Origin: Arsenicitalea aurantiaca
GTDB lineage: Bacteria > Pseudomonadota > Alphaproteobacteria > Rhizobiales > Devosiaceae
NCBI RefSeq assembly: GCF_003994485.1
Contig: NZ_RZNJ01000001.1
Coordinates: 3,765-67,764, forward strand
Direction of reading: 5' to 3'
Length of the DNA: 64,000 nucleotides
The notes under the pieces were generated by a model, which worked only from the letters and a program-made list of their open reading frames with translations, was not told the origin of the DNA and ran no database searches. A program made the translations under genes and the position numbers. Shown one piece after another: positions 27,801-36,537 of the stretch (position 1 is its first letter; every line of letters starts with the position of its first letter).

Positions 27801-29193
27801 AAACCAGACCATCAGTCTGACAAGTCTGAGCGCAAGCGGCGCGGGGGGGCTTCAACTCGCCGGCAGCGGCACTGTGCCGCTTTCGGGTGGCGGCCTCTCG
27901 GTGGCGGTGACCGGCTCTGCGCCGCTGGCGCTCGCCAATCGCTTCGTCGCCGATCGCGGCGGGCAGTTTTCGGGCACGCTCAATCTTGACGCGCGGGTGA
28001 CCGGAAGCCTTGAAAGCCCGCAGTTCAGCGGTCAGCTCGCGACGGCGGGCGCCGGCTATGTCGATCCCGCTCTCAGCCTTCGGCTCGTCAACATCACCGG
28101 GAGCGCACAGCTTACCGGGGAAAGCATCACCATCAACCAGTTGAGCGCAGCCCTTGCGACCGGCGGCACGGTCTCTGCTTCGGGGAGCATCGGGCTCACT
28201 GGAAACAATGCCGCCAACGTCGCGCTGCAGCTCAATTCGGCGCGGTACGCCGATGGCAATCTCCTTGTCGCGACGGTTTCGGGCAATCTGGCCCTCACCG
28301 GACCACTCGCGCAGAACCCCGTGCTTTCGGGCAATGTCTTCGTCGAAGAGGCCAATATAACCGTGCCCGAGTCGTTCGGGGGCGGGGCGACGCTGATCGA
28401 AGTCGATCATCGCGCCATCCCCGGCCGCGTCGCTGCGACCCTTGCACGGGCGCGGGCAGACGAGCGCTCCCGGCGGGCGGAAGGGGGGCGGCCCTCCATC
28501 CTTCAGCTCGACGTGACCATCAATGCGCCCAACCAGGTCTTCATCCGCGGTCGGGGGCTCGATGCCGAAGTCGGCGGCTCGGTGCGCCTCACAGGTCCGG
28601 TCACCGACATCCAGCCGGTGGGTGGGCTCGAACTCATTCGTGGCAGGCTTTCGATTCTTGGCCAGCGGATCACCTTCGAAAGCGGCAGCGTGACGCTGGT
28701 GGGCGATCTCGATCCCTTCATCGATCTGGTCGCGCGTACCGATGGCGATGGCATCACAGTTTTCGTCACCGTTTCGGGCCGCGCGTCCGAACCCGATATC
28801 AGCTTCTCTTCGAACCCGGCCCTGCCCGAGGACGAGGTGTTGTCCCGCCTCATCTTCAACCGCTCGATGGGCGAGCTTTCCCCGCTGCAGCTGGCCCGGC
28901 TCGCCGGGGCTGCGGCAGAACTTGCAGGTGGCGGCGGATCATCGCTCGTCGACAGCCTTCGCGACGCGACGGGCCTCGCCGACCTCGACATCGTCACCGA
29001 TGACAGCGGCAATATTGCCGTGCAGGCCGGCCAGTATATCCAGGACAACATCTATCTCGGCGTACAGGCCGGAGCGGACGGGCAGACCCGCGTGACGGTC
29101 GATCTCGACATCACCGACGACGTTCGGGCCCGCGCGTCCACGGGTGCCGACGGAAATTCGAGCATCGGCGTTTTTTACGAGCGCGACTATTGA
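24883..29193 (+). CDS. tamB: Translocation and assembly module TamB
   Basis: The 1436-residue protein is anchored by one N-terminal membrane segment (ILAVILFLCAALVAMPL) and spans the periplasm as a long beta-taco groove. The last 350 residues form the TamB (DUF490) domain, ending in the barrel-like strands SSIGVFYERDY. The middle is a long run of repeated glycine/alanine-rich beta strands. With TamA it is thought to move lipids or proteins to the outer membrane. The start is TTG in a TTGA overlap with the tamA stop, so translation is coupled. Confidence 0.95.
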   Translation: MSRILAVILFLCAALVAMPLIAQDQEQRSDEEQKSLFLRFVQDRLSTPERQIRISNIDGILSERASIREITISDDEGVWLRIVNASIDWNQGALFGGRLEIRSLAAERIDYIRNAVPSDRLDVPAPEARSFEIPDFPVAIILEELAVPRVVFGENVFGLGSEISVNGGFVLDSGSLDANLDIVRLDGPGGTLDIDIAYAGGTDTIDLGVTLVEPEDGIIANLLNIEGRPEVQLTIVGSGPVADLRTELVLNAGGQTALSGAATVAQSDAGFIIDANLRGPIARLVAEPYRAFFGAETALSANALLRSGGGLSISGIRLSGGQLVLSGRAETTADNFLSLLELNAVIADPSGGTVTLPVAGNATRVRSAELGIDYGTSGNEDWAAVLDLNGFETDGLAAETLNLQANGVAANLEDPQTRRITFNGDGALGGITADSAEVQAALGDSIGFGIAGLWNAGEAVQLAQFMLAGDALALSASGAIDQWVFDGDVAIETSSIAPFSGVAGRDLSGALDLRATGTINPITAGFDLVLEGSGTDLGIDDEIADRLLDGTVTLSGRIARTDTGLIADGFRLGNAQIQLAADGSFATGVADFGFSLDLADLALVSPEASGAVAVTGTARGTEGIIALELDAQVPAGRLTGRPLRDARFGFSGTLNDGAVTGALDGSAFLDGFAVALAGDVSASGEARRISDLRFTAGGATLTGDVTQRQDGLLEGRLALEAANISTAAALLLTEASGAVNAAITLSVVEGQQLAEASGTARSLVVNDIRVGAADFEAVIADLFGVPMIDGAVNGSSIRIAGVDIATLRATASRRGEETAFDAQAALANGAAINAAGSLAPLGEGYRIALNSAALTQGQLSARLARPTVFAVDGDLVRLDAVELDVGGGRIMATGTAGTSLDVSVEIQSVPLSIANAVQPGLGLAGTINGSARITGSGGDPRASFSLTGSGINATAIGEFGIAPLQFSAQGSFANQTISLTSLSASGAGGLQLAGSGTVPLSGGGLSVAVTGSAPLALANRFVADRGGQFSGTLNLDARVTGSLESPQFSGQLATAGAGYVDPALSLRLVNITGSAQLTGESITINQLSAALATGGTVSASGSIGLTGNNAANVALQLNSARYADGNLLVATVSGNLALTGPLAQNPVLSGNVFVEEANITVPESFGGGATLIEVDHRAIPGRVAATLARARADERSRRAEGGRPSILQLDVTINAPNQVFIRGRGLDAEVGGSVRLTGPVTDIQPVGGLELIRGRLSILGQRITFESGSVTLVGDLDPFIDLVARTDGDGITVFVTVSGRASEPDISFSSNPALPEDEVLSRLIFNRSMGELSPLQLARLAGAAAELAGGGGSSLVDSLRDATGLADLDIVTDDSGNIAVQAGQYIQDNIYLGVQAGADGQTRVTVDLDITDDVRARASTGADGNSSIGVFYERDY

Positions 29194-29198
29194 GGGAT

Positions 29199-29223
29199 GC
29201 GGAGGCGTGGTGCCTCCGCCTAT
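29199..29223. terminator. Terminator between tamB and the SDR gene
   Basis: GCGGAGGC (29199-29206) pairs with GCCTCCGC (29212-29219) across GTGGT, followed by a pyrimidine-rich CTATTCCTTCT. It lies six bases past the tamB stop and touches the stop of the convergent SDR gene, so it may serve both. Confidence 0.55.
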
Positions 29224-29990
29224 TCCTTCTTGGGTGACCCGCCTAGACTTGCGCGCATGCCGCCATCGACGCGCAAGACTTCACCGGTAATGAACGATGC
29301 CTTGTCCGAGGCAAGGAAGACTACGGCGGCGGCCACTTCGCGCGGTTCCGCACTGCGCCCTAGGGGGTGCATGTCGCGGATCTGACGCCAGACATCGTCG
29401 GGATCCTCGGCAAGGGCGACCGATTCGCGCAGCATGGGCGTATCGACCGATCCCGGGGCGATGCCGTTCACCCGCACGCCGAGCGGTGCGTAGTCGACCG
29501 CCATCGAGCGGACGAGCCCGATCAGCCCGTGCTTGGATACGGAATAGGCCGTCACCCCGGCCTGGCTGGCCACGCCCTGGACGGATGCCATGTGCACCAC
29601 GGCACCCTTGGAATCGCGCAGCATCGGCATGGCCGCACGCGAAATGAGGAACGCGCCCTTGAGGTTGACCCCCAGCGTTTCGTCCCAGAGCGCCTCGTCG
29701 GTCGTCTCCACGGTGCCATAGCGCTGGATGCCGGCATTGTGCGAGAGGACATCGAGCCCGCCGAAGGCCGTCCGCGCCGTCTCGGAGGCGCGCGCGCAGT
29801 CGGCCGCCACCGCAACCGACCCCGTCACCGTCTCGACCCTGGAGCCCTTTTCCCTCAGGCGTCCGGCGAGCGCCTCGAGGCCCTTGGCGTCGACATCGAA
29901 CAGCACCAGCGCCGCGCCGTCTTCGGCAAAGGCCTCGGCAACGGCCTCCCCGATGCCCTTGGCGGCACCAGTGATCAGAACGCGTTTCAT
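29220..29990 (-). CDS. Short-chain dehydrogenase/reductase
   Basis: The 256-residue enzyme is a classical SDR. The cofactor site is TGAAKGIGE, the structural NAG motif is in HNAGIQ, the active site has Ser in MASVQG and the YxxxK pair in AYSVSKHG, and the C-terminus is the VDGGMRA segment. Asp at the end of beta-2 (LFDVDA) suggests a preference for NAD. GGAGG precedes the ATG at 29990; a TTG one codon upstream is less likely. The gene is alone. A sugar-type substrate is possible but not shown. Confidence 0.9.
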   Translation of the reverse strand: MKRVLITGAAKGIGEAVAEAFAEDGAALVLFDVDAKGLEALAGRLREKGSRVETVTGSVAVAADCARASETARTAFGGLDVLSHNAGIQRYGTVETTDEALWDETLGVNLKGAFLISRAAMPMLRDSKGAVVHMASVQGVASQAGVTAYSVSKHGLIGLVRSMAVDYAPLGVRVNGIAPGSVDTPMLRESVALAEDPDDVWRQIRDMHPLGRSAEPREVAAAVVFLASDKASFITGEVLRVDGGMRASLGGSPKKE

Positions 29991-30135
29991 CAAATCCTCC
30001 CTGTCGGATGTTCGTCCAAACTGTTAGCGCGGGCTGCGCGCACATGCCATCGGGCCCGAGAAAAATCCAGCAATGCCCTTGCGCCGAGGCTCTATGGCCC
30101 CGATTTCGATAACAACCAGATAGAGGAGACGCCAC

Positions 30136-30702
30136 ATGCTCGCCCCAGAAGACCGCAAGGCCATCGAAGGGCTGTTCGAGCGGCTCGATACCGTCGAGCG
30201 CAATGGACAGCCCCGGGATGCGGAGGCCGAGGCGCTGATTGCCCAGAGCGTAGCCCGCCAGCCGGGAGCGCCCTATTATCTCGCCCAGACCGTTCTCGTG
30301 CAGGACTATGCCCTGCGCCAGGCGGAGGAGCGGATTGCTGAACTCGAAGGCCAGCTCGCCGAGCGGCGCGAAGGCGGGCTCTTCGGCGGTCTCTTCGGAG
30401 GCGGGCGCGCGGAGGCTCCGGTCCGTCAGCAGATGCGCGGCGACTATGATGCCGGGCAAGGCCAGGCCATGCGCCAGGGTGGCGCCAGCGGCGGCTTTCT
30501 CGCCGGCGCCGGCCAGACCGCCCTAGGGGTTGCCGGCGGCGTGCTGATCGGGAGCGCGGTGGCGTCGATGCTCGGCATGGGTGCCGGAAGTGCCGAAGCT
30601 GCCGAAGCGCCTGCGGAAGCACCGGCCGAAGACGGCGACGGCGGCGATTATGGAGATGGCGGGGATTTCGGCGGCGGAGATTTCGGCGATCTCGGCTTCT
30701 GA
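30136..30702 (+). CDS. DUF2076 domain-containing protein
   Basis: The 188-residue protein begins MLAPEDRKAIEGLFERLD, the DUF2076 start, followed by AQTVLVQDYALRQAEERIAELE and a coiled-coil stretch. A glycine-rich hydrophobic segment (GVAGGVLIGSAVASMLG) could span or associate with the membrane. The end is an acidic, low-complexity A/E/P and D/G repeat (GDYGDGGDFGGGDFGD). The family occurs widely in proteobacteria without a defined role. GGAG sits at a suitable distance before the ATG. Confidence 0.88.
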   Translation: MLAPEDRKAIEGLFERLDTVERNGQPRDAEAEALIAQSVARQPGAPYYLAQTVLVQDYALRQAEERIAELEGQLAERREGGLFGGLFGGGRAEAPVRQQMRGDYDAGQGQAMRQGGASGGFLAGAGQTALGVAGGVLIGSAVASMLGMGAGSAEAAEAPAEAPAEDGDGGDYGDGGDFGGGDFGDLGF

Positions 30703-30747
30703 GCCGGGACAAAGACTACTCCCCAAGCCCGCATCGGAATGCTAACC

Positions 30748-30775
30748 CTGTCCCCCGTGCAAATCCGGGGGACAG
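30748..30775 (+). promoter_or_regulatory. Hairpin that masks the pncB ribosome-binding site
   Basis: CTGTCCCCCG (30748-30757) and CGGGGGACAG (30766-30775) form a perfect 10-bp stem with an 8-base loop. The 3' arm contains the GGGGGA Shine-Dalgarno run that ends seven bases before the pncB ATG at 30779. As drawn, the folded leader would block translation. No T tract follows, so it is unlikely to be a simple terminator. Confidence 0.6.
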
Positions 30776-30778
30776 CCC

Positions 30779-32083
30779 ATGACGAGGACCGATATCGCCC
30801 GGCGGGTGTATAATCACACCTGGAAGCTCGATCCGATCATTCGGAGCCTGCTCGACACCGATTTCTACAAGCTCCTGATGCTGCAGATGATCTGGGGGCT
30901 CTACCCGCGGGTCGAGGCCGAGTTTGCTTTGATCAACCGCACGACCAGCGTTCGGCTGGCCGACGAGATCGACGAAGCCGAACTGCGCGCTCAACTCGAC
31001 CACGCCCGCACCCTGCGCTTCACCAAGAAGGAAATGATCTGGCTTGCCGGCAACAGCTTTGCGGGACGCACGCAGATCTTCGAGCCGGACTTTCTCGCCT
31101 GGCTTGCCGAGTTCCGGCTTCCCGAATACGAGTTGGAGAAGCGCGACGGGCAATTTGAACTTCGGTTTTCAGGGCCATGGATGGAGACATCCATGTGGGA
31201 GATCCCGGCGCTCGCCATCATCAACGAGTTGCGCAGCCGCGCCGCGCTGAAGGTTCTGGGGCCTTTCGAGCTCGACGTGCTCTATGCCCGCGCCAAGGCC
31301 CGCATGTGGGCCAAGGTCGAGCAGCTCCGCCCCTTGCCCGATCTGCGCATTTCCGATTTCGGCACACGGCGCCGTCACAGCTTTCTCTGGCATCGCTGGT
31401 GCGTCGAGGCTTTGAAAGAAGGCATCGGCGAGGCCTTTACCGGCACCTCGAACGTGCTTCTGGCGATGGACAACGACCTCGAGGCCGTCGGCACAAATGC
31501 GCACGAACTGCCGATGGTGCTGGCTGCGCTCGCCACGACGGATAAGGCATTGCGCGCGGCGCCCTACCAGGTGCTGCAGGACTGGAACCAGTACTATCAG
31601 GGCAATTTGCTGATCGTATTGCCCGACGCTTTCGGGACCGACGCGTTCCTGCGCGATGCGCCGGACTGGGTGGCAGACTGGACGGGGTTCCGACCCGACA
31701 GCGCTCCCCCTGTCGAGGGCGGCGAGAAGATCCTTGCCTGGTGGCGGGCGCGGGGCCGGGATCCCCGGGGCAAGCTCCTCATCTTCTCCGATGCGCTGGA
31801 TGTCGAGACGATCGTTGAAACCTATCGCCATTTCGAAGGCCAGGTGCGCATGGCCTTTGGCTGGGGCACCAACCTCACCAATGATTTTTCGGGCTGCGCA
31901 CCGCGGCCCATCGACGGGCTCGATCCGATCTCGCTCGTGTGCAAGGTGGTTTCGGCGAACGGCCGCCCTGCAGTGAAACTGTCGGACAATCCGCGCAAGG
32001 CCACCGGGAACGCCGACGAAATCGCCCGCTATCTCCAGGTTTTCGGGGATGACGGACGCGTCTCGCACGAAGTCCGCGTCTAG
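30779..32083 (+). CDS. pncB: Nicotinate phosphoribosyltransferase
   Basis: PncB converts nicotinate and phosphoribosyl pyrophosphate to nicotinate mononucleotide in NAD salvage. The 434-residue length is normal for the long bacterial form. Signatures are [14 protein letters not shown], the [11 protein letters not shown] segment that carries the phosphorylated histidine, GTSNVLLA, and the late [11 protein letters not shown] loop. It completes salvage next to the de novo genes nadB and nadA at the far end of the window. The leader hairpin (30748-30775) suggests translational control. Confidence 0.96.
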   Translation: MTRTDIARRVYNHTWKLDPIIRSLLDTDFYKLLMLQMIWGLYPRVEAEFALINRTTSVRLADEIDEAELRAQLDHARTLRFTKKEMIWLAGNSFAGRTQIFEPDFLAWLAEFRLPEYELEKRDGQFELRFSGPWMETSMWEIPALAIINELRSRAALKVLGPFELDVLYARAKARMWAKVEQLRPLPDLRISDFGTRRRHSFLWHRWCVEALKEGIGEAFTGTSNVLLAMDNDLEAVGTNAHELPMVLAALATTDKALRAAPYQVLQDWNQYYQGNLLIVLPDAFGTDAFLRDAPDWVADWTGFRPDSAPPVEGGEKILAWWRARGRDPRGKLLIFSDALDVETIVETYRHFEGQVRMAFGWGTNLTNDFSGCAPRPIDGLDPISLVCKVVSANGRPAVKLSDNPRKATGNADEIARYLQVFGDDGRVSHEVRV

Positions 32084-32745
32084 CGGACCTTGAGTCCAAC
32101 CGCTCTCAGGATCTCGCTCGCCTGATCGCGCGAGATCGTTGCGCCGCGAAACCGCGCGGCGTCCGAGAGCGTCACGGCGCCGAGGTCGCAACCGCGCAAA
32201 TCGGCGCCTGCGAATTTGGCGTCAGAAAGACTTGCCTCGCGCATCCGGCAGTTGACGAAGACAGCGTCCCTGAAATCTGCGCCCGCCAGATCGGCCTCGG
32301 AGAGGTCGAGGCCTTCGAGCGTCAGCTTCCGGAAAATCAAGGCCCTGAGATTGGCGCCGATCAGGAGGCATTGGTGAAACGCGAGGTCGAGATGGGCGGC
32401 GTCGAAGAAATTCGCCCCGCTGAGCCGGCAGCCCGAGAACCCGGCCTCGCCCAGCCGCGCCGCGGTAAAATCGGCCGCCGTGAGGTCGCAGGTTTCGAAC
32501 CGGGCCTCGCCGAGCTTCGCGGCTGTGAAGCGCGCTCGCTGGGCGCGACAGCGCAGCCAGCGGGTCTCGGTGAGGTCGGTGCCGGTGAAGTCGGTGCCGG
32601 GCAGGCTGCAGCCCTCGAAAGTCGCGCCCGCGAGGTCCATGCGGCTGAGGTCGAGGCTCTCCAGATCGCATTCCACGAAATGGCGCGTGCCCTCGTCGAA
32701 GGCGGCGCGCAGGCTATCTCGGTCAAGGCGTTGTCCCGGATTCAT
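32080..32745 (-). CDS. Pentapeptide-repeat protein, Qnr/MfpA-like
   Basis: The 221-residue protein is almost entirely pentapeptide repeats of the A(D/N)LXX type ([17 protein letters not shown] and so on), which fold as a right-handed quadrilateral beta-helix. The C-terminal helix [17 protein letters not shown] resembles the dimerising end of Qnr/MfpA gyrase-protecting proteins, and the length is close to Qnr. Gyrase protection is an inference from these points. AAGGAG six bases before the ATG at 32745 fixes the start, rather than the ATG at 32760. It converges on pncB, overlapping by four bases. Confidence 0.85.
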   Translation of the reverse strand: MNPGQRLDRDSLRAAFDEGTRHFVECDLESLDLSRMDLAGATFEGCSLPGTDFTGTDLTETRWLRCRAQRARFTAAKLGEARFETCDLTAADFTAARLGEAGFSGCRLSGANFFDAAHLDLAFHQCLLIGANLRALIFRKLTLEGLDLSEADLAGADFRDAVFVNCRMREASLSDAKFAGADLRGCDLGAVTLSDAARFRGATISRDQASEILRAVGLKVR

Positions 32746-32822
32746 TACCGCTCCTTTCATCGCCTCCGGCCTACACCGGCCGTCAGGCGGCTGCTAGGGT
32801 CCGGGAAAAGAAAGGATATCGG

Positions 32823-33431
32823 ATGACCAGCGAGGCCTACACCTTCATCGAAAAGCCCGGCCAGGGAACGGGCCCGGTCTTTGTCCTCCTGCACGGGACG
32901 GGCGGGGACGAACATCAGTTCATGGGGCTCGGTCATCAGCTCTTGCCCCAAGCACATCTTGTTGGTGTGCGCGGAGATGTCAGTGAATATGGGGCTTTGC
33001 GGTATTTTCGGCGGACGGGGGAGGGTGTCTATGACATGGCCGATCTTGCGCGAGCGACGGACAAGCTCGACACGTTTCTGCGGGAGCTGAAAGAAAGACT
33101 GCCGGGCCGGCCGATTTATGCGCTCGGATACTCGAATGGGGCGAACATTCTGGCTTCGGTGCTCTTCAAGGCGCCCGAACGCGTCGACCGCGCGGTGCTG
33201 ATGCACCCCCTGATCCCCTTCACGCCCGAAGATCAGCCGGGGCTTGCGGGCCGGGCGGTGCTGATCACGGCGGGGCGGGCCGACCCGATCTGCCCGGCGC
33301 CGGAAACCCAGAAGCTCGGCGACTGGTTCGGCGCACAGGGGGCTAAGACCGAGATCGTCTGGCATGCAGGCGGGCATGAGGTGCGGCCCGAGGAATTGCA
33401 GGCCGTCCAGCGGTTCGTCACTGCATCCTGA
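32823..33431 (+). CDS. Alpha/beta hydrolase, phospholipase/carboxylesterase type
   Basis: The 202-residue enzyme has LHGTGGDEHQF (oxyanion turn), the nucleophile elbow GYSNGA, an acid at AGRADPI and the histidine in AGGHEV. Its small size and motifs put it in the carboxylesterase/thioesterase-like group with a hydrophobic core and no lid. No signal peptide is present. The gene is separated from the pentapeptide gene by a divergent promoter region of under 80 bases. Substrate unknown. Confidence 0.9.
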   Translation: MTSEAYTFIEKPGQGTGPVFVLLHGTGGDEHQFMGLGHQLLPQAHLVGVRGDVSEYGALRYFRRTGEGVYDMADLARATDKLDTFLRELKERLPGRPIYALGYSNGANILASVLFKAPERVDRAVLMHPLIPFTPEDQPGLAGRAVLITAGRADPICPAPETQKLGDWFGAQGAKTEIVWHAGGHEVRPEELQAVQRFVTAS

Positions 33432-33459
33432 CCCTCGGCGCCTCACGCCTTGGCATCGG

Positions 33460-33475
33460 TTAGTCGAGTGTTAAC
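33460..33475 (+). promoter_or_regulatory. CtrA-like box before the diguanylate cyclase gene
   Basis: TTAG-TCGAGTG-TTAAC matches TTAA-N7-TTAAC with one change and lies about 70 bases before the start at 33544. The same form, TTAG-N7-TTAAC, occurs again at 47176. A cell-cycle regulator acting on a c-di-GMP enzyme would be typical for alphaproteobacteria. Confidence 0.45.
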
Positions 33476-33543
33476 AGGGTCCTCCTTATGGTCCCCTCGC
33501 ATGCATGTGCGAGGGGCACAGGCATGGGGGGACGTGCCGCTCG

Positions 33544-35295
33544 ATGACTGCCGGGGGTCTGAAACGCGTTCTGACCACCAGCCTCAGGACGCGCATTGCG
33601 CTGCTGATGCTGGCCGGTTTCCTTGCGGTTTCGGTGCCGGCCTATGGCGCTTTCGTGTGGATCGTCAACACGACGGTCGTGAGCCTCGGCACGCTGTTTG
33701 CCGAAAAGCAGATCCTCTTCGATAGATATCGCGGTCTCGGCGCGCTGATGCGCGAAGTGTCTCTCGCCGAAACACTTGCGCGTTCGCCGACAGTCCGGGA
33801 CTGGGCGTTCGACGAGAGCGACCCGCAAAAGATGCGCCGAGGCATTGCCGAGCTCGAGCATTATCGGCAGGCCTTCGCCGACAAGAGCTATTTCTTCGTC
33901 GTTGGTGCGTCCGGAAACTACTATTTCAACGACGCCGCCAACAGCTATGCGGGCAATCAGTATTCCTACACGCTCGACCCCGACAACCCGCGCGACGGCT
34001 GGTACTACAAGACGGCGGCGCTGGGCGAAGGGTGCCACCTCAACGTCGATAATGACGACACGCTGAGGGTCACCAAGGTCTGGATGAACTGCGTGATCCG
34101 GGAAGGCGCGCGCGTGCTCGGCATCGTCGGCACCGGGCTCGACCTCACATCCTTCATCCGGGAAGTCGTCGACATCCCGCAGACGGGCGTGCAGTCGATG
34201 TTCGTCGACCGGTCGGGCGCGCTACAGGCGCACCGGGACCCGCGGCTCGTCGATTTCCAGAGCCTTACCAAGGACATCTCGAACAAGAAGACGATCTTCA
34301 ACCTCATCGACCGGCCGCAGGACGGCGCCCTGCTGTCGCGGCTGATGACCGAGGTGACGTCGGGCGACGTGCTCGTCCGGTCGGCCTTCATGCAGGTCGA
34401 TGGCCGGCAGACGCTGGTCGGGGTCGGGTATCTCGACCGGCTCGGCTGGTACAACATCACCTTCATGGATGTGGACGAGATCATCGACCGCGACCTCTTC
34501 CTGCCGATCGGGTTGCTGCTCGGGGCGATGATGCTGGCGGTCACACTGGTCCTTGCCCTCGTCATCAAGCGGATGGTGATCGACCGGGTGGAGGCCGTGG
34601 AGGCCGGCGTGGCTGCGGTGCGGGCCGGCGTCTACCGGCCCGAACTGCAGGACAGGGGCGCCGACGAGATCGGCAGGCTCTCCCGCGCGTTCGGCGAGAT
34701 GGCGAGTGCCGTTTCGATGAATACCCAGATGCTCGAAACTGTGGTCGACGAGCGCACGAGGCAATTGCAGGATCTGGCAAATCTCGACCAGCTGACGGCG
34801 ATCCCGAACCGCCGCGGCTTTGTTTCGGCGTTCGAAACGGCGAGCCTTGGCGCGCGCTCCGAAAGGCTCAGCCCCGCGCTGCTGCTGATCGACGTCGACC
34901 GGTTCAAGCAGATCAATGACAGCCATGGCCATCAGGCGGGCGACCTCGTCCTCGTCGAAGTGGCGCGGCGCCTCGGGGCGATCGTGCGGCCCGAGGACGT
35001 CTGCGGGCGGTGGGGCGGCGACGAGTTTATCGTGCTGATCGCCGATGTGGGGACGCTCGGCCTGCGGGCGATTGCCGGCGCCATCGCGCAGGCGCTTTCG
35101 GGCGCACCTTATCCCCTCCAGGCCGAGACTGCGCTACATATCGGCTTCTCGATCGGGGCGTGCCTCGTGGAGCCGGGTGAGGGTATCGACGCGGCCGCCG
35201 ACCGGGCCGATGCCGCGCTCTACCGGGCCAAGGCAGACGGCCGGGGCAGGGTGGTGGTGGAGGATGGGATGCGTGCGAGGCGGGCCGCGGGCTGA
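33544..35295 (+). CDS. Membrane sensor diguanylate cyclase (Cache-HAMP-GGDEF)
   Basis: The 583-residue protein makes c-di-GMP from two GTP. An N-terminal membrane helix (about 15-38) precedes a large periplasmic dCache-like sensor (about 40-315, with the DNPRDGWYY segment). A second helix (about 318-340) and a HAMP linker lead to a GGDEF domain. The active-site motif is intact as GGDEF at residues 491-495. The inhibitory RxxD I-site is present as Arg482-x-x-Asp485, so product inhibition is likely. There is no EAL domain. A CtrA-like box lies upstream. Confidence 0.94.
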   Translation: MTAGGLKRVLTTSLRTRIALLMLAGFLAVSVPAYGAFVWIVNTTVVSLGTLFAEKQILFDRYRGLGALMREVSLAETLARSPTVRDWAFDESDPQKMRRGIAELEHYRQAFADKSYFFVVGASGNYYFNDAANSYAGNQYSYTLDPDNPRDGWYYKTAALGEGCHLNVDNDDTLRVTKVWMNCVIREGARVLGIVGTGLDLTSFIREVVDIPQTGVQSMFVDRSGALQAHRDPRLVDFQSLTKDISNKKTIFNLIDRPQDGALLSRLMTEVTSGDVLVRSAFMQVDGRQTLVGVGYLDRLGWYNITFMDVDEIIDRDLFLPIGLLLGAMMLAVTLVLALVIKRMVIDRVEAVEAGVAAVRAGVYRPELQDRGADEIGRLSRAFGEMASAVSMNTQMLETVVDERTRQLQDLANLDQLTAIPNRRGFVSAFETASLGARSERLSPALLLIDVDRFKQINDSHGHQAGDLVLVEVARRLGAIVRPEDVCGRWGGDEFIVLIADVGTLGLRAIAGAIAQALSGAPYPLQAETALHIGFSIGACLVEPGEGIDAAADRADAALYRAKADGRGRVVVEDGMRARRAAG

Positions 35296-35435
35296 CGATC
35301 ACATTTGGAGCGGGGGCTTGCTATTTGCTGCAAAGGGAATATTTCCTGATGCTGCGGCGCCGGGCCCCTCTGGCGGCGGGACCTTGATCCCGTCGTGATG
35401 TCGGAGCTGCTCCAAACATTGGAGTTGGTCCGGAC

Positions 35436-36455
35436 ATGGAAAGTCTTCTCGCCGCCCTCACGGGCGATTTCCTCGGCACGCCAGGATATTTCTGGATTGC
35501 CTTCATAACCCTCGTCGTCGCGCTGCTCGTGTTCGACCTGGGTATCCTGCATCGCGAAGAGCACGAGATCTCCGCCAAGGAGAGCCTGACGCTCTATTCG
35601 TTCTATGTGTTCATCGCGCTATTGTTCGGCGTGTGGGTGTGGTGGGCGCGCGGGGCGCAGGCGGGGCTCGAGTTCTATACGGGCTATCTGATCGAGCAAT
35701 CGCTGGCGATGGACAACATGTTCGTCATCGCGACCATCTTCGGTTTCCTAGGTATTCCAAGGCTTTACCAGCACCGGGTGCTCTTCTGGGGCATTCTGGG
35801 GGTGATCGCGTTCCGGGCGATCCTGATCGGGGTCGGGGCGGCGCTCGTGCATACGTTCGAGCCGATCCTGTTCTTCTTCGGAGCCTTCCTCGTCTTCACC
35901 GGCATCAGGATGTTCAAGCATCAGGATGAAGAGCCGGACATGGAAGCCAATCCGATCCTCAACTTCTTGAGGCGCCATTTCCGCATCACCAACACGCTGC
36001 ACGGCCGCAATTTCACCGTGCGGCAGACCGACCCGAAGACCGGCAAGCTCGCGCTTTACCTGACGCCGCTCGCGGTGGCGCTGATCATGGTGGAAATCGT
36101 CGACGTCATCTTCGCGGTCGACAGTGTTCCGGCAGTCTTCGCGGTCACGCAGGATACATTCATCGTCTATACGTCAAATATATTCGCGATCCTTGGGCTG
36201 CGTGCGCTCTATTTCGCGCTGGCCGCGGCGATGAACCGGTTCAGGTATCTGCAGATATCGCTGGCAATCGTGCTCGTACTGATCGGTATAAAGATCTTCC
36301 TCGTGCCGCTCGGTATCAAGATCGATACACTCTTGTCTCTCGTCACGACGATATCGATCCTCGCCGGTGGCGTGCTGTATTCGCTCTACAAGACGCGGAA
36401 CGAGCCCAATATCAGCGCAGCAGAAGATCCCAAGCAGGGTCAGCTCGAACCCTGA
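35436..36455 (+). CDS. TerC/Alx-family membrane protein
   Basis: The 339-residue protein has about nine transmembrane segments. Two conserved acidic motifs are visible, EQSLAMDNMFVIA in the first half and VEIVDVIFAVDSVPAV in the second. They are the hallmark of the TerC family, members of which export Mn(II) or other metals. Their substrate here is not known. A short hairpin precedes the start, but I do not see the manganese riboswitch consensus. The gene stands alone, downstream of the diguanylate cyclase. Confidence 0.93.
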   Translation: MESLLAALTGDFLGTPGYFWIAFITLVVALLVFDLGILHREEHEISAKESLTLYSFYVFIALLFGVWVWWARGAQAGLEFYTGYLIEQSLAMDNMFVIATIFGFLGIPRLYQHRVLFWGILGVIAFRAILIGVGAALVHTFEPILFFFGAFLVFTGIRMFKHQDEEPDMEANPILNFLRRHFRITNTLHGRNFTVRQTDPKTGKLALYLTPLAVALIMVEIVDVIFAVDSVPAVFAVTQDTFIVYTSNIFAILGLRALYFALAAAMNRFRYLQISLAIVLVLIGIKIFLVPLGIKIDTLLSLVTTISILAGGVLYSLYKTRNEPNISAAEDPKQGQLEP

Positions 36456-36512
36456 TCGCGACCGCGATCCGAGCCGATCCTGCATGCAAATTTGATCGAA
36501 ATTACACTTCCT

Positions 36513-36537
36513 GCACCGCGCCGCTCAGGCGCGGTGC
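36513..36537. terminator. Possible terminator between terC and the GNAT gene
   Basis: GCACCGCGCC and GGCGCGGTGC pair perfectly across GCTCA. The hairpin lies 57 bases past the terC stop and overlaps the last codons of the opposite-strand GNAT gene. No T tract is present, so the call is tentative. Confidence 0.35.

Noticed and set aside
35296-35435. A yybP-ykoY manganese riboswitch before terC
   Set aside because: The GGGGAGTAG and other conserved blocks of that class are not present.
35711-35722. An AACATGTT match inside terC, like the GntR operator core
   Set aside because: It lies in coding sequence for DNMFV, a conserved motif, so codon choice explains it. It lacks the outer bases of the consensus.
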